64,000 nt of DNA, taken from positions 124,001 through 188,000 of the forward strand of contig NZ_FOUZ01000005.1 of the NCBI RefSeq assembly GCF_900115015.1. Reading direction: 5' to 3'. This DNA comes from Algoriella xinjiangensis (GTDB taxonomy: Bacteria > Bacteroidota > Bacteroidia > Flavobacteriales > Weeksellaceae). The first letter of the stretch is position 1. The number at the start of each line of letters is the position of its first letter. The position numbers and the translations under genes were made by a program. Below are positions 18,460-25,989 of this stretch, piece after piece. The notes beneath the pieces are model-generated. The model saw only the letters and a list, made by a program, of their open reading frames with translations, had not been told where the DNA came from and did no database searches.

Positions 18460-19294
18460 TAAAATAAGAACATTTAAATTAAAATTTCGAAGATTTCGTT
18501 ATTTGATAAAATGGTTCTTTGAAAATCATTTTAACCAAATAAAACCTTATCTAAATTATAGAGAATTAGATTCTAAATCAATTAAAAAATCGCTTATTTT
18601 AGCTCCTCATGCAGATGATGAATGGATAGGCAATAGTCAAATTTTAAGTAAAACTTTTTCAACAGTTTATTATTTTCAGTTTTTAGGAAATAATTATTCT
18701 GAATCAAATAAAAGAATTCGTAGAAATGAGTTAGAGAATTTGCGAAAAAAAATCAATTTTGATTTAATTCTTTCAGATAATTATGAAGATTATTCTGATT
18801 TAGAAAATTTAATTTTGACTCAAAATTTTTCGGATATTTTTATTCCTTTTCCAATAGATTGGCATCAAGAGCATATCAAAGTAAATACAATTTTACATGA
18901 AGTTTTAGTTAAAGTAGATAAGAAAATAAACTTAAAATTTTATCATATTTCAGTACCTTTTGCAAAGGAATCTGAAGGTTATTTTTTACCAATTACAAAA
19001 AAAGAATTGATTGAGAAAAATAATATTTTTTCTAAAATTTATCAATCACAATATAATACACCAATTAGTAGATTAAATTATCAACAACGATTAAATGCAA
19101 AAGGATTTAAATATTACGCAATTGAAAATTATTTAGAATTGGATTTTGAAGAGTGGGCAGATTTATTGACTTATATTGAGAATAATTATGAAACTAAAAT
19201 TAAGAAAATGATTTTTTCAATAGATAATTTAACCGACATAAGACAACTATCAAATCAAGTTTATACTGATTGGAAATTGAGCCAAATAAAATAA
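18452..19294 (+). CDS. PIG-L family deacetylase
   Basis: Protein of 280 residues with the zinc-dependent LmbE/PIG-L fold. The first metal motif is LAPHADDEWIG (about 50-60, a variant of PHPDDE) and the second is WHQEHI with His138 and His141. These enzymes remove N-acetyl groups from GlcNAc-containing glycolipids or glycans. Lying inside a glycan locus and overlapping the preceding GT4 by 8 bases, it probably deacetylates an amino sugar of the repeat unit or of a lipid-linked intermediate; this is inference. It is immediately upstream of the DPA-like module. Confidence 0.83.
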   Translation: MNDKIRTFKLKFRRFRYLIKWFFENHFNQIKPYLNYRELDSKSIKKSLILAPHADDEWIGNSQILSKTFSTVYYFQFLGNNYSESNKRIRRNELENLRKKINFDLILSDNYEDYSDLENLILTQNFSDIFIPFPIDWHQEHIKVNTILHEVLVKVDKKINLKFYHISVPFAKESEGYFLPITKKELIEKNNIFSKIYQSQYNTPISRLNYQQRLNAKGFKYYAIENYLELDFEEWADLLTYIENNYETKIKKMIFSIDNLTDIRQLSNQVYTDWKLSQIK

Positions 19295-19308
19295 CACTTT
19301 TATAAGCC

Positions 19309-20184
19309 ATGCAACACTATATAAAACTAATGCGCGTTAACCAATGGGTAAAAAACCTATTTGTTTTTCTGCCACTTTTTTTCTCAGGAAACTTATTAAA
19401 TATTGATTTATTTATCGAGTCATTTTATGGTTTTCTTATTTTTTCTTTTGTAGCGAGTAGTATTTATATTATCAACGACTATGTAGATATAGAAAAGGAT
19501 CAAAAGCATCCCGAGAAAAAAAATAGACCATTAGCAAGTGGTAAAATTTCAAAGAATAAAGCTCTAATTTTATTCTTCGGCTTAGTCATTATAACAAGTC
19601 TATTAATTTTTTATTTCGCAAATGTAAAAGTTACGCTGTTAGTTGCGGTTTATTTTTTGATGAATATCGCTTATTCATTTAAATTAAAACAAATTGCAAT
19701 TTTAGATGTTATGATTATTGCATTTGGTTTTCTACTAAGAGTACTGGTAGGCGGTTATATGACAGGGATTGTGGTAACAGATTGGACAATTCTTTTGGTT
19801 TTTGATTTAGCTTTAATACTTGCATTAGGAAAACGACGAGGCGAATTAATCAATGCAGATTTAGAAGGTGTAACTCGAAAATCATTAGATGGTTATAATC
19901 TTAATTTTCTAAATTCCGCATTGTCAATAACTTGTACGGTAGCCGTGATTTGTTATTTGATGTTTATTTTAGCACCAGACACACAACAAAAATTTCATCA
20001 TTATATTATTTATACTTTTGTCTTTGTTTTTGCAGCGGTTTTACGCTATTTGCAGCAAACATTCGTATATTTTAAAACAGAATCACCTACAAAACTAATT
20101 TTTAAAGACCATTTTTTACAATTGTTAATTGTATTATGGGGAATTAGTTATGTCCTATTAATTTATTTTAATAATGGAAAATAA
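19309..20184 (+). CDS. UbiA-type decaprenyl-phosphate phosphoribosyltransferase (DPPR synthase-like)
   Basis: Integral membrane prenyltransferase-fold protein of 291 residues. It has the first Asp-rich motif NDYVDIEKD (about 56-64), RPLASGKIS, and the second region YSFKLKQIAILDVMIIAFG (about 122-140). The YSxKLKxxxxxDV block and length fit the subfamily that transfers 5-phosphoribose from PRPP to polyprenyl phosphate (mycobacterial UbiA/Rv3806c type), rather than quinone or heme enzymes. The adjacent DprE1-, DprE2- and phosphatase-like genes make the same pathway call. It overlaps the oxidase gene by 11 bases. Confidence 0.82.
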   Translation: MQHYIKLMRVNQWVKNLFVFLPLFFSGNLLNIDLFIESFYGFLIFSFVASSIYIINDYVDIEKDQKHPEKKNRPLASGKISKNKALILFFGLVIITSLLIFYFANVKVTLLVAVYFLMNIAYSFKLKQIAILDVMIIAFGFLLRVLVGGYMTGIVVTDWTILLVFDLALILALGKRRGELINADLEGVTRKSLDGYNLNFLNSALSITCTVAVICYLMFILAPDTQQKFHHYIIYTFVFVFAAVLRYLQQTFVYFKTESPTKLIFKDHFLQLLIVLWGISYVLLIYFNNGK

Positions 20185-21490
20185 TAAACTCACACCAGTT
20201 TCCAATTGGGGACTGTATCCAGCCATAAAAGCAAAAGTAATATCACCAACTACAATTTTAGAATTTCAAGAAGCAGTTCTTTCTAACGAACAATTAATTG
20301 CTCGCGGAAATGGACGTTGTTATGGAGATGCATCTTTACAAAATACAATTATATCAACTTCTAAATGGAATAAATTTATCGATTTTGATCGTAAAAATGG
20401 TATTGTAGAAGTAGAATCAGGTGTTCGTTTAGACGAAATTTTAGATGTTTCTATTCCTACCGGATTTTTTATAGCAGTAACACCTGGAACAAAATTTATT
20501 ACGGTTGGTGGCGCTATTTCTTCGGATGTTCATGGAAAAAATCACCATGTAGACGGTTGTTTTTCGGATCATTTAATTCATTTTGATTTAATGATAGAAA
20601 ACGGTGAAATACTTCGCTGTTCTCGAGATGAAAATACCGAATTGTTTTGGACAACAATAGGAGGAATGGGTTTGACAGGGATTATTTTGTCAGCTCGTTT
20701 TATGTTAAAAAAGATTGAAACATCTTACATTAGAAATGAAGCAATTCAGGCGGATAATTTAGATGAAATTTTTGAATTGTTTGAGTCTTCAGAGTCGTGG
20801 ACATACAACGTTGCATGGTTAGATTGTTTACAAAAAGGTGATACTTTAGGTAAATCAATTATGTTGCGTGGCGAGCATGCTAAGTGGCAAGAATTACCTG
20901 CAAGATTGAAAAAGAATCCACTAAAAGTCAATAAAAAACTAAATTTAAATATTCCATTCTTTTTTCCAAATTTTGTTTTAAATCCGCTAACTATTAAGAT
21001 TTTTAATTGGCTATATTATAACAAGCAAGGAAAAAAGCATTTGAAAAATTTTGTTGATTTAGATACATTTTTTTATCCATTGGATGCGGTTCATAATTGG
21101 AATCGTATTTATGGGAAAAATGGATTTATACAATATCAATTTGTGATTCCAAAAGAAAATGGAAAAGAAGGAATGAGAAAGATTCTTGAAACAATTGCAA
21201 CAAGTGGTAATGGTTCTTTTTTAGTTGTTTTAAAATTGTTTGGAGATAACAATCCTCAAGCGTATAATTCGTTTCCAATGAAAGGTTATACGTTGGCTTT
21301 AGACTTTAAAGTGAATGATAAATTAGAAAAATTAATAGCGAATTTAGATCAAATTGTGATGGAGTATGGCGGTCATATTTACCGTACTAAAGACGCAATG
21401 TCTACACCAGCATTAACGGATTATTTAAAAAATATTGATTCAATTAAATTCGAATCAATGCAAAACGAACGTATCAACAGATTCAAATAA
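20174..21490 (+). CDS. dprE1: DprE1-like FAD oxidoreductase (polyprenyl-phosphoryl-ribose 2'-oxidase)
   Basis: FAD-binding oxidoreductase of 438 residues. The FAD_binding_4 domain has ARGNGRCYGDASL (about 43-55), VTPGTKFITVGGAISSDVHG and the GKNHH motif with His124/His125. The C-terminal substrate domain includes GSFLVVLKLFG and GYTLALDFKV. This matches DprE1, which oxidises the 2'-OH of polyprenyl-phosphoryl-ribose as the first half of epimerisation to arabinose. By alignment from memory, the Cys that benzothiazinones bind in M. tuberculosis DprE1 (Cys387) is Ala375 here. It lies between the UbiA-like gene (overlapping) and the SDR partner (2-base gap). Confidence 0.85.
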   Translation: MENNKLTPVSNWGLYPAIKAKVISPTTILEFQEAVLSNEQLIARGNGRCYGDASLQNTIISTSKWNKFIDFDRKNGIVEVESGVRLDEILDVSIPTGFFIAVTPGTKFITVGGAISSDVHGKNHHVDGCFSDHLIHFDLMIENGEILRCSRDENTELFWTTIGGMGLTGIILSARFMLKKIETSYIRNEAIQADNLDEIFELFESSESWTYNVAWLDCLQKGDTLGKSIMLRGEHAKWQELPARLKKNPLKVNKKLNLNIPFFFPNFVLNPLTIKIFNWLYYNKQGKKHLKNFVDLDTFFYPLDAVHNWNRIYGKNGFIQYQFVIPKENGKEGMRKILETIATSGNGSFLVVLKLFGDNNPQAYNSFPMKGYTLALDFKVNDKLEKLIANLDQIVMEYGGHIYRTKDAMSTPALTDYLKNIDSIKFESMQNERINRFK

Positions 21491-21492
21491 AA

Positions 21493-22218
21493 ATGATAGT
21501 AATAGGATCAAATTCAGATGTAGCAACAGCTTTTGTAGAAAAGGTTTTGAAAGAAGGAAAACGTTTTCCTTTGGTTTATTTATTTACATCAAATGTAGAA
21601 AAGACAGCTAAATTGGCACAACATATTTTTGCAAAATATGAGCAAGAATGCGAGATTGTTGATTTTGATTTAACAAAAGAAAATGATTACTCAAGGCTAA
21701 ATCACATCGATTCTGAATTGCTTTTTTGTGCGGCTGGATATTTAGGAAAAAATTCTGAAGAAGGTTTGTACGATGATTGGAATACAAAACAAATTGTAGA
21801 AATAAACTATTCTAAATTGATTGTTTTAATTAATCATTTTGCAAAGAAATTTGAAGCAAAAGGTTCAGGATCAATTATAGGTTTATCGTCTGTCGCTGGA
21901 GAAAGAGGTCGTCAAAGTAATTTTATTTATGGATCGGCTAAAGCTGGCTTTACGGCTTATTTGGCAGGTTTGAGAAATTATCTTTTTCATAAAAAAGTAC
22001 ATGTAATGACTGTTATTCCAGGATTTATGGATACACAAATGACCGCAGATATAGAAACGCCTAAACCTTTAACAGCTCAGCCAGATCAAGCCGCAGATAT
22101 TATTTACAAAGCTTATCTTAAGAAACGAAATGTTGTTTATGTAACATTTGTTTGGTGGGGAATTATGATGATTATTCGTAATGTACCTGAATTTATTTTC
22201 AAGAAAATGAAAATGTAA
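21493..22218 (+). CDS. dprE2: DprE2-like short-chain dehydrogenase (2-keto reductase)
   Basis: NAD(P)H-dependent SDR of 241 residues that would reduce the 2-keto intermediate to polyprenyl-phosphoryl-arabinose, completing the epimerisation with the DprE1-like enzyme. A Rossmann start IGSNSDVATAF (about 4-14) is followed by the active site LSSVAGERGR with Ser132/133, Tyr146 and Lys150 (YGSAK). The SSVAGER-x-R-x-SNF-x-YGS block strongly resembles DprE2. A hydrophobic segment near the C-terminus may tether it to the membrane. It overlaps the HAD gene at a shared A base (TAATG). Confidence 0.85.
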   Translation: MIVIGSNSDVATAFVEKVLKEGKRFPLVYLFTSNVEKTAKLAQHIFAKYEQECEIVDFDLTKENDYSRLNHIDSELLFCAAGYLGKNSEEGLYDDWNTKQIVEINYSKLIVLINHFAKKFEAKGSGSIIGLSSVAGERGRQSNFIYGSAKAGFTAYLAGLRNYLFHKKVHVMTVIPGFMDTQMTADIETPKPLTAQPDQAADIIYKAYLKKRNVVYVTFVWWGIMMIIRNVPEFIFKKMKM

Positions 22219-22808
22219 TGAAGCGTACTTTATATTTATTTGATTTTGATGGAACATTAACTAATAAAGATACTTTATTCGATTTTTTAAAATTCTCTTT
22301 TTCTAAAGCGTATTTTATTAATTATCTATTATTTATGCCATTGTTTGTCGTTTCCAAATTAAAGATTATTGATCCCGGAAAAGTAAAAGAAAAATTTATT
22401 TCTCAATTTATGAAAGGTCTTTCTACTCATCAAATAGATAAATTAGCCCAGAATTATTTTGAAGCGAATCATCAAAAATTGATTCATCCAAAAGCAGATG
22501 TTTATATTAAATCTATCAATAATTACAATGATAAATTTATTGTTTCGGCTTCATTGGATATTTGGGTGAAACCTTTTGCAGATGATTACGGAATGGGATT
22601 AATTTGTACAAAAGCAGGTTTTGATGAAAATGGTGTTTTTACGGGAAAATTTGTTTCTAATAACTGTAATAACGAAGAAAAAAAACTACGAATTGAGAAA
22701 GAAATTGATTTATCTTTTTATGATGAAATAATTGCTTTTGGAGATACAAAAGGAGATGAAGCAATGTTTTCTATCGCTACAAAAGCTAATTTTAGATATT
22801 TTAATTAG
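22218..22808 (+). CDS. HAD-IB family phosphatase (SerB-like)
   Basis: Phosphatase of 196 residues with the HAD motifs: LFDFDGTL (nucleophile D9, acid D11), VSAS for motif II, and GDTKGDEAM for the metal-binding acidic motif. A hydrophobic insertion near 28-48 could associate with the membrane. In this operon it would remove the 5-phosphate from polyprenyl-phosphoryl-5-phosphoribose before oxidation, a step assigned in mycobacteria to a different phosphatase family; this is inference from position. It is the last gene of the module and a terminator follows. Confidence 0.8.
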   Translation: MKRTLYLFDFDGTLTNKDTLFDFLKFSFSKAYFINYLLFMPLFVVSKLKIIDPGKVKEKFISQFMKGLSTHQIDKLAQNYFEANHQKLIHPKADVYIKSINNYNDKFIVSASLDIWVKPFADDYGMGLICTKAGFDENGVFTGKFVSNNCNNEEKKLRIEKEIDLSFYDEIIAFGDTKGDEAMFSIATKANFRYFN

Positions 22809-22828
22809 TCGTAATTTATAAGAAAGTA

Positions 22829-22862
22829 AAAAGCTGTTTGGGTTTACCAAACAGCTTTTTTT
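22829..22862. terminator. Bidirectional intrinsic terminator
   Basis: Stem AAAGCTGTTTGG / CCAAACAGCTTT with T-runs on both strands, between the convergent HAD phosphatase and GT-C genes. Confidence 0.9.
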
Positions 22863-22882
22863 ATATGATTAATTCTGAAGTA

Positions 22883-24238
22883 TTACCAAAAATAATCTCC
22901 CACCATTTGCATAAAAAATGTTTGAAATAATGCGATATAAGCAATGTTTAATAAAGTTTGAACAGTTGCTATTCTAATTAATAATAGTAAGAAAAATGGA
23001 TAAATGTATAAACATGCTCTTGCGGTTTCTCCTGTTCCATAAGCACCAGTTAAAAACATTAATAATAATGAGCCAAAAGCAATTATAGGAAGATAGAAGC
23101 TAATATCTTGTTTTTGTAAATTTAAATTTTTTGGTATAAATAAGTATGCGAAAAAGCCAAAAGAAAGAAATAATAATATTTCGCTTATATTTTCTATTCG
23201 TGTAAAAATATAAACTAAAGGTTGTTCAAATCCACGAAAACCATTGGGGTTTTCTAATTTAGATGCATTAAGAAATGCTTCTATATGATTGTAATCTAGC
23301 AGAATATTTGAAATAAATAAAATAATTAAAAATAATATTCCAACAATAATAAAATTGTATAAAGGATAATAATTTTTATGTTTAATAAGCTCAAAAATTG
23401 ATAAAATTGCTGCAATACAAGCCAAAAAAGTACCACTAAATGTGATTGAATTTGCTAATGTAAATCCAATAACGGTTACTAATATTCCAAACCAATTAAT
23501 TTTTGTTGATTTAGAAATTAATAATGTTCCATATAAAAAGATTAAACTAAAAAATAAAAAAACTGCATCAATAGAGACAATACTATAAATATTTACAGCG
23601 GGTATTAATGCAAAAATGATAATTAAGAGATTTTTTCTAGATTTTTCTAAATTAAAATAAGTTAGAATTTTATATAAAGGAATAAAAGACATTAAACCTA
23701 AAACAGATAATCCTATTGATAAACCTAAAACAGATTTATTGAAGAAGGTATACAAAATGTACTGAATCCAAACTGCAAAAGGAGGATGTGTTTTTGCATG
23801 CATAGTTAATGTGTCTTGAATTGTATTGTAATGTGCAATAAAATCATATCCATTTTTGATTTGTATAACATCATGAAAATACTGAAAATCAGTATCAATA
23901 AAAGACCTTAAAAATGTGTAATGTAGTGAGCCTTGTGATAAATTACCCAATAAAATAATAATTATATAAGAACTAAATAAAGACCAATAATTTAGTTTTT
24001 TATAATTATTTAGTAATAAAATTCCAGTAAATAAAAAGATAAAGGAAAATAAAATTCCTTGTAACGTAAATTTAGAGAAATAGACGACACTTATAGGAAA
24101 TGTAATTCTAGAACCAGTAAAAAAATGATGGTTGCTTAAATAATAATTTAATAGAATCATGAAAATCCATCCGATAATTAGTAGAATAATAATCTTGAAT
24201 GGAGTTGTTTTAATTACGTTTTTTAATTGGTTTAGCAT
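22883..24238 (-). CDS. GT-C type membrane glycosyltransferase (candidate arabinofuranosyltransferase)
   Basis: Polytopic membrane protein of 451 residues with about 11-12 predicted helices. The layout is that of GT-C enzymes using polyprenyl-phosphate sugars: an acidic first periplasmic loop (RSFIDTDFQYFHDV, about 111-124; candidate catalytic Asp115/117/123) and a second motif THPPFAVWIQ (about 150-159) as in the PMT/ArnT superfamily. It is the only minus-strand gene in the glycan locus and sits directly against the DPA-like module. This makes it the best candidate to use that donor, for instance on a glycan, lipid or protein outside the membrane. That role is inference. Confidence 0.72.
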   Translation of the reverse strand: MLNQLKNVIKTTPFKIIILLIIGWIFMILLNYYLSNHHFFTGSRITFPISVVYFSKFTLQGILFSFIFLFTGILLLNNYKKLNYWSLFSSYIIIILLGNLSQGSLHYTFLRSFIDTDFQYFHDVIQIKNGYDFIAHYNTIQDTLTMHAKTHPPFAVWIQYILYTFFNKSVLGLSIGLSVLGLMSFIPLYKILTYFNLEKSRKNLLIIIFALIPAVNIYSIVSIDAVFLFFSLIFLYGTLLISKSTKINWFGILVTVIGFTLANSITFSGTFLACIAAILSIFELIKHKNYYPLYNFIIVGILFLIILFISNILLDYNHIEAFLNASKLENPNGFRGFEQPLVYIFTRIENISEILLFLSFGFFAYLFIPKNLNLQKQDISFYLPIIAFGSLLLMFLTGAYGTGETARACLYIYPFFLLLLIRIATVQTLLNIAYIALFQTFFMQMVGDYFW

Positions 24239-24277
24239 TTGTTAAGTTTGGTTACAAGAATATTTAACAAATATTAT

Positions 24278-24285
24278 TAAATTTG
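24278..24285 (+). promoter_or_regulatory. Candidate -7 box for the second part of the polysaccharide locus
   Basis: TAAATTTG fits TAnnTTTG 14 bases before the ATG at 24300, in the 61-base gap divergent from the GT-C gene. No -33 box at the right spacing was found. Confidence 0.4.
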
Positions 24286-24299
24286 TTCAAACCAAAACT

Positions 24300-25433
24300 A
24301 TGAAAAAGAAAATATTAATACGAATTGGCTCGCTACGTCATGGCGGCGCCGAAAAAGTATTAGTGACTTTTTTAAAGAATTTATCGCCAGAAAAATATGA
24401 GATTGATTTATTATTAAATCTTTATTCGGGTAAGTATTTAAAAGAAGTTCCGTCTTGGATAAATATTTATTATTTAAACAAAGGCGAAATGATCACAACA
24501 AATCGTATTCAGGATATTCCCGAAAAAGCATTTCGTGTCATTTATCAATCTATACTAAAAAAGTTTCCAAAACTACTGTATCGTTTTATTTTGCCAAATA
24601 AAACGTATGATATAGAGTTTGCTGCGATACATGGTATTGCAGATGAAATTCTGAATTCGCCTATAAAATCTTCAAAGAAAATAGTTTGGATTCACAACGA
24701 TTTATCAAATATTCCTGAATATACAGAAATGCGTTTGAAAACATTTTTTGGATTTGATAAAATATTGGTAATTTCCTCAAAAATCAATCAATTATTTCTT
24801 GATATAGCTTCTACAGAAGAACAAAAAGAGAAAATTGTACGCATTTATAATCCAATTGATGTTAACGAGATTTTAGAATTATCAAAACAACCTTGCGAAC
24901 TGAAAAAGAATTCAGATGTAAAAACATTTGTTTCAATCGGAACTGTTTTTCCTCAAAAAGGATTTGATCGTTTATTGCGAGTTCACCGCAGATTATTGGA
25001 CGAAGGTTATCAACACAATGTTTGGATTGTAGGCGATGGGTATGATTTTCCTAATATTAAGAAATTATTTCAAGTACTAAAAGTCGAAGAAACGGCTAAG
25101 TTAATAGGGTTTAAAGAAAATCCATATCCTTATTTTACGCAAGCCGATTATTATATTTTATCCTCGCGCTACGAAGGTTATCCAACAGTTTTATTTGAAG
25201 CAATGGTTTTAGCAAAGCCAATTATAGCAACGGACGTTTCTGGTGTTAGAGAGATGTTGAATGATGGAGAATTGGGTTATATCATTACGAATGATGAAGA
25301 TGACATTTATAATGGAATGAAATATTTTCTTGAAAATCCAGAAGAAGCCGAAAAATATACTAAAATTATTCAATCAAAAAGCTTACCTTTTGAATTAAGT
25401 AACGCTGTAGAATCAATCGAAAAACATTTTTAA
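24300..25433 (+). CDS. Glycosyltransferase family 4
   Basis: GT-B transferase of 377 residues: ILIRIGSLRHGGAEKVLVTFL at the N-terminus and, in the donor half, SIGTVFPQKGFDRLLRVHRR, WIVGDGYDFPNIKKL, NPYPYFTQADYYILSSRYEG and the acidic YPTVLFEAMVLAKPIIATDVSG region. It is paralogous to the GT4 at 15211 by shared blocks. It is the first gene of the 24.3-34.9 kb operon and lies 7 bases upstream of the acetyltransferase. Confidence 0.9.
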   Translation: MKKKILIRIGSLRHGGAEKVLVTFLKNLSPEKYEIDLLLNLYSGKYLKEVPSWINIYYLNKGEMITTNRIQDIPEKAFRVIYQSILKKFPKLLYRFILPNKTYDIEFAAIHGIADEILNSPIKSSKKIVWIHNDLSNIPEYTEMRLKTFFGFDKILVISSKINQLFLDIASTEEQKEKIVRIYNPIDVNEILELSKQPCELKKNSDVKTFVSIGTVFPQKGFDRLLRVHRRLLDEGYQHNVWIVGDGYDFPNIKKLFQVLKVEETAKLIGFKENPYPYFTQADYYILSSRYEGYPTVLFEAMVLAKPIIATDVSGVREMLNDGELGYIITNDEDDIYNGMKYFLENPEEAEKYTKIIQSKSLPFELSNAVESIEKHF

Positions 25434-25440
25434 ACATTCT

Positions 25441-25989
25441 ATGAAAACAATAATACAACAAGACTTTTATAGAAATTTTGGATATTGGTCTAATTCTCCT
25501 TTTTTAAAAGGATGTATGAGTCCAGGTTTTCGATATATTTTTTTTCTTAGAAAAGCACAACAATATTCATCAAAACATCCTCTCGGAATTGTTTATCGTT
25601 TATTGTTAAGAAGATATTCAATTAAATACGGTTATCAAATTTCTGCCAAAACAGAAATTGGTCCAGGTCTTAATTTAGGACATTGGGGTACTGTGGTTGT
25701 AAATCCCAAAGCAAAAATTGGTAAAAATTGTAATTTGGCACATGGCGTTACGTTAGGTCAAACAAATCGTGGAAAAACAAAAGGATTTCCTACGTTAAAA
25801 GACGATGTTTGGGTGGGTACAAATGCTGTAATTGTTGGTGGAATTACGATTGGTAATAATGTGTTAATTGCGCCAAATAGTTATGTTACGCAAGATATTC
25901 CAGATAATTCTATCGTTATGGGAAATCCAATTACAATTATTTCAAATGAAAAAGCGACCGAAGGATATATTAATAATAGAATCGATTAA
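25441..25989 (+). CDS. Serine O-acetyltransferase-like hexapeptide-repeat acyltransferase
   Basis: Left-handed beta-helix acyltransferase of 182 residues. The hexapeptide repeats (about 70-165) show KTEIGPGLNLGHWGTVVV, AKIGKNCNLAHGVTLGQ and GGITIGNNVLIAPNSYVTQDI. The arrangement is that of CysE/serine acetyltransferase, but short and lacking the N-terminal SAT helical domain; such proteins in glycan loci O-acetylate sugars. The catalytic His is probably the one in NLAHGVTLG. The next gene starts directly after its stop codon. Confidence 0.83.
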   Translation: MKTIIQQDFYRNFGYWSNSPFLKGCMSPGFRYIFFLRKAQQYSSKHPLGIVYRLLLRRYSIKYGYQISAKTEIGPGLNLGHWGTVVVNPKAKIGKNCNLAHGVTLGQTNRGKTKGFPTLKDDVWVGTNAVIVGGITIGNNVLIAPNSYVTQDIPDNSIVMGNPITIISNEKATEGYINNRID

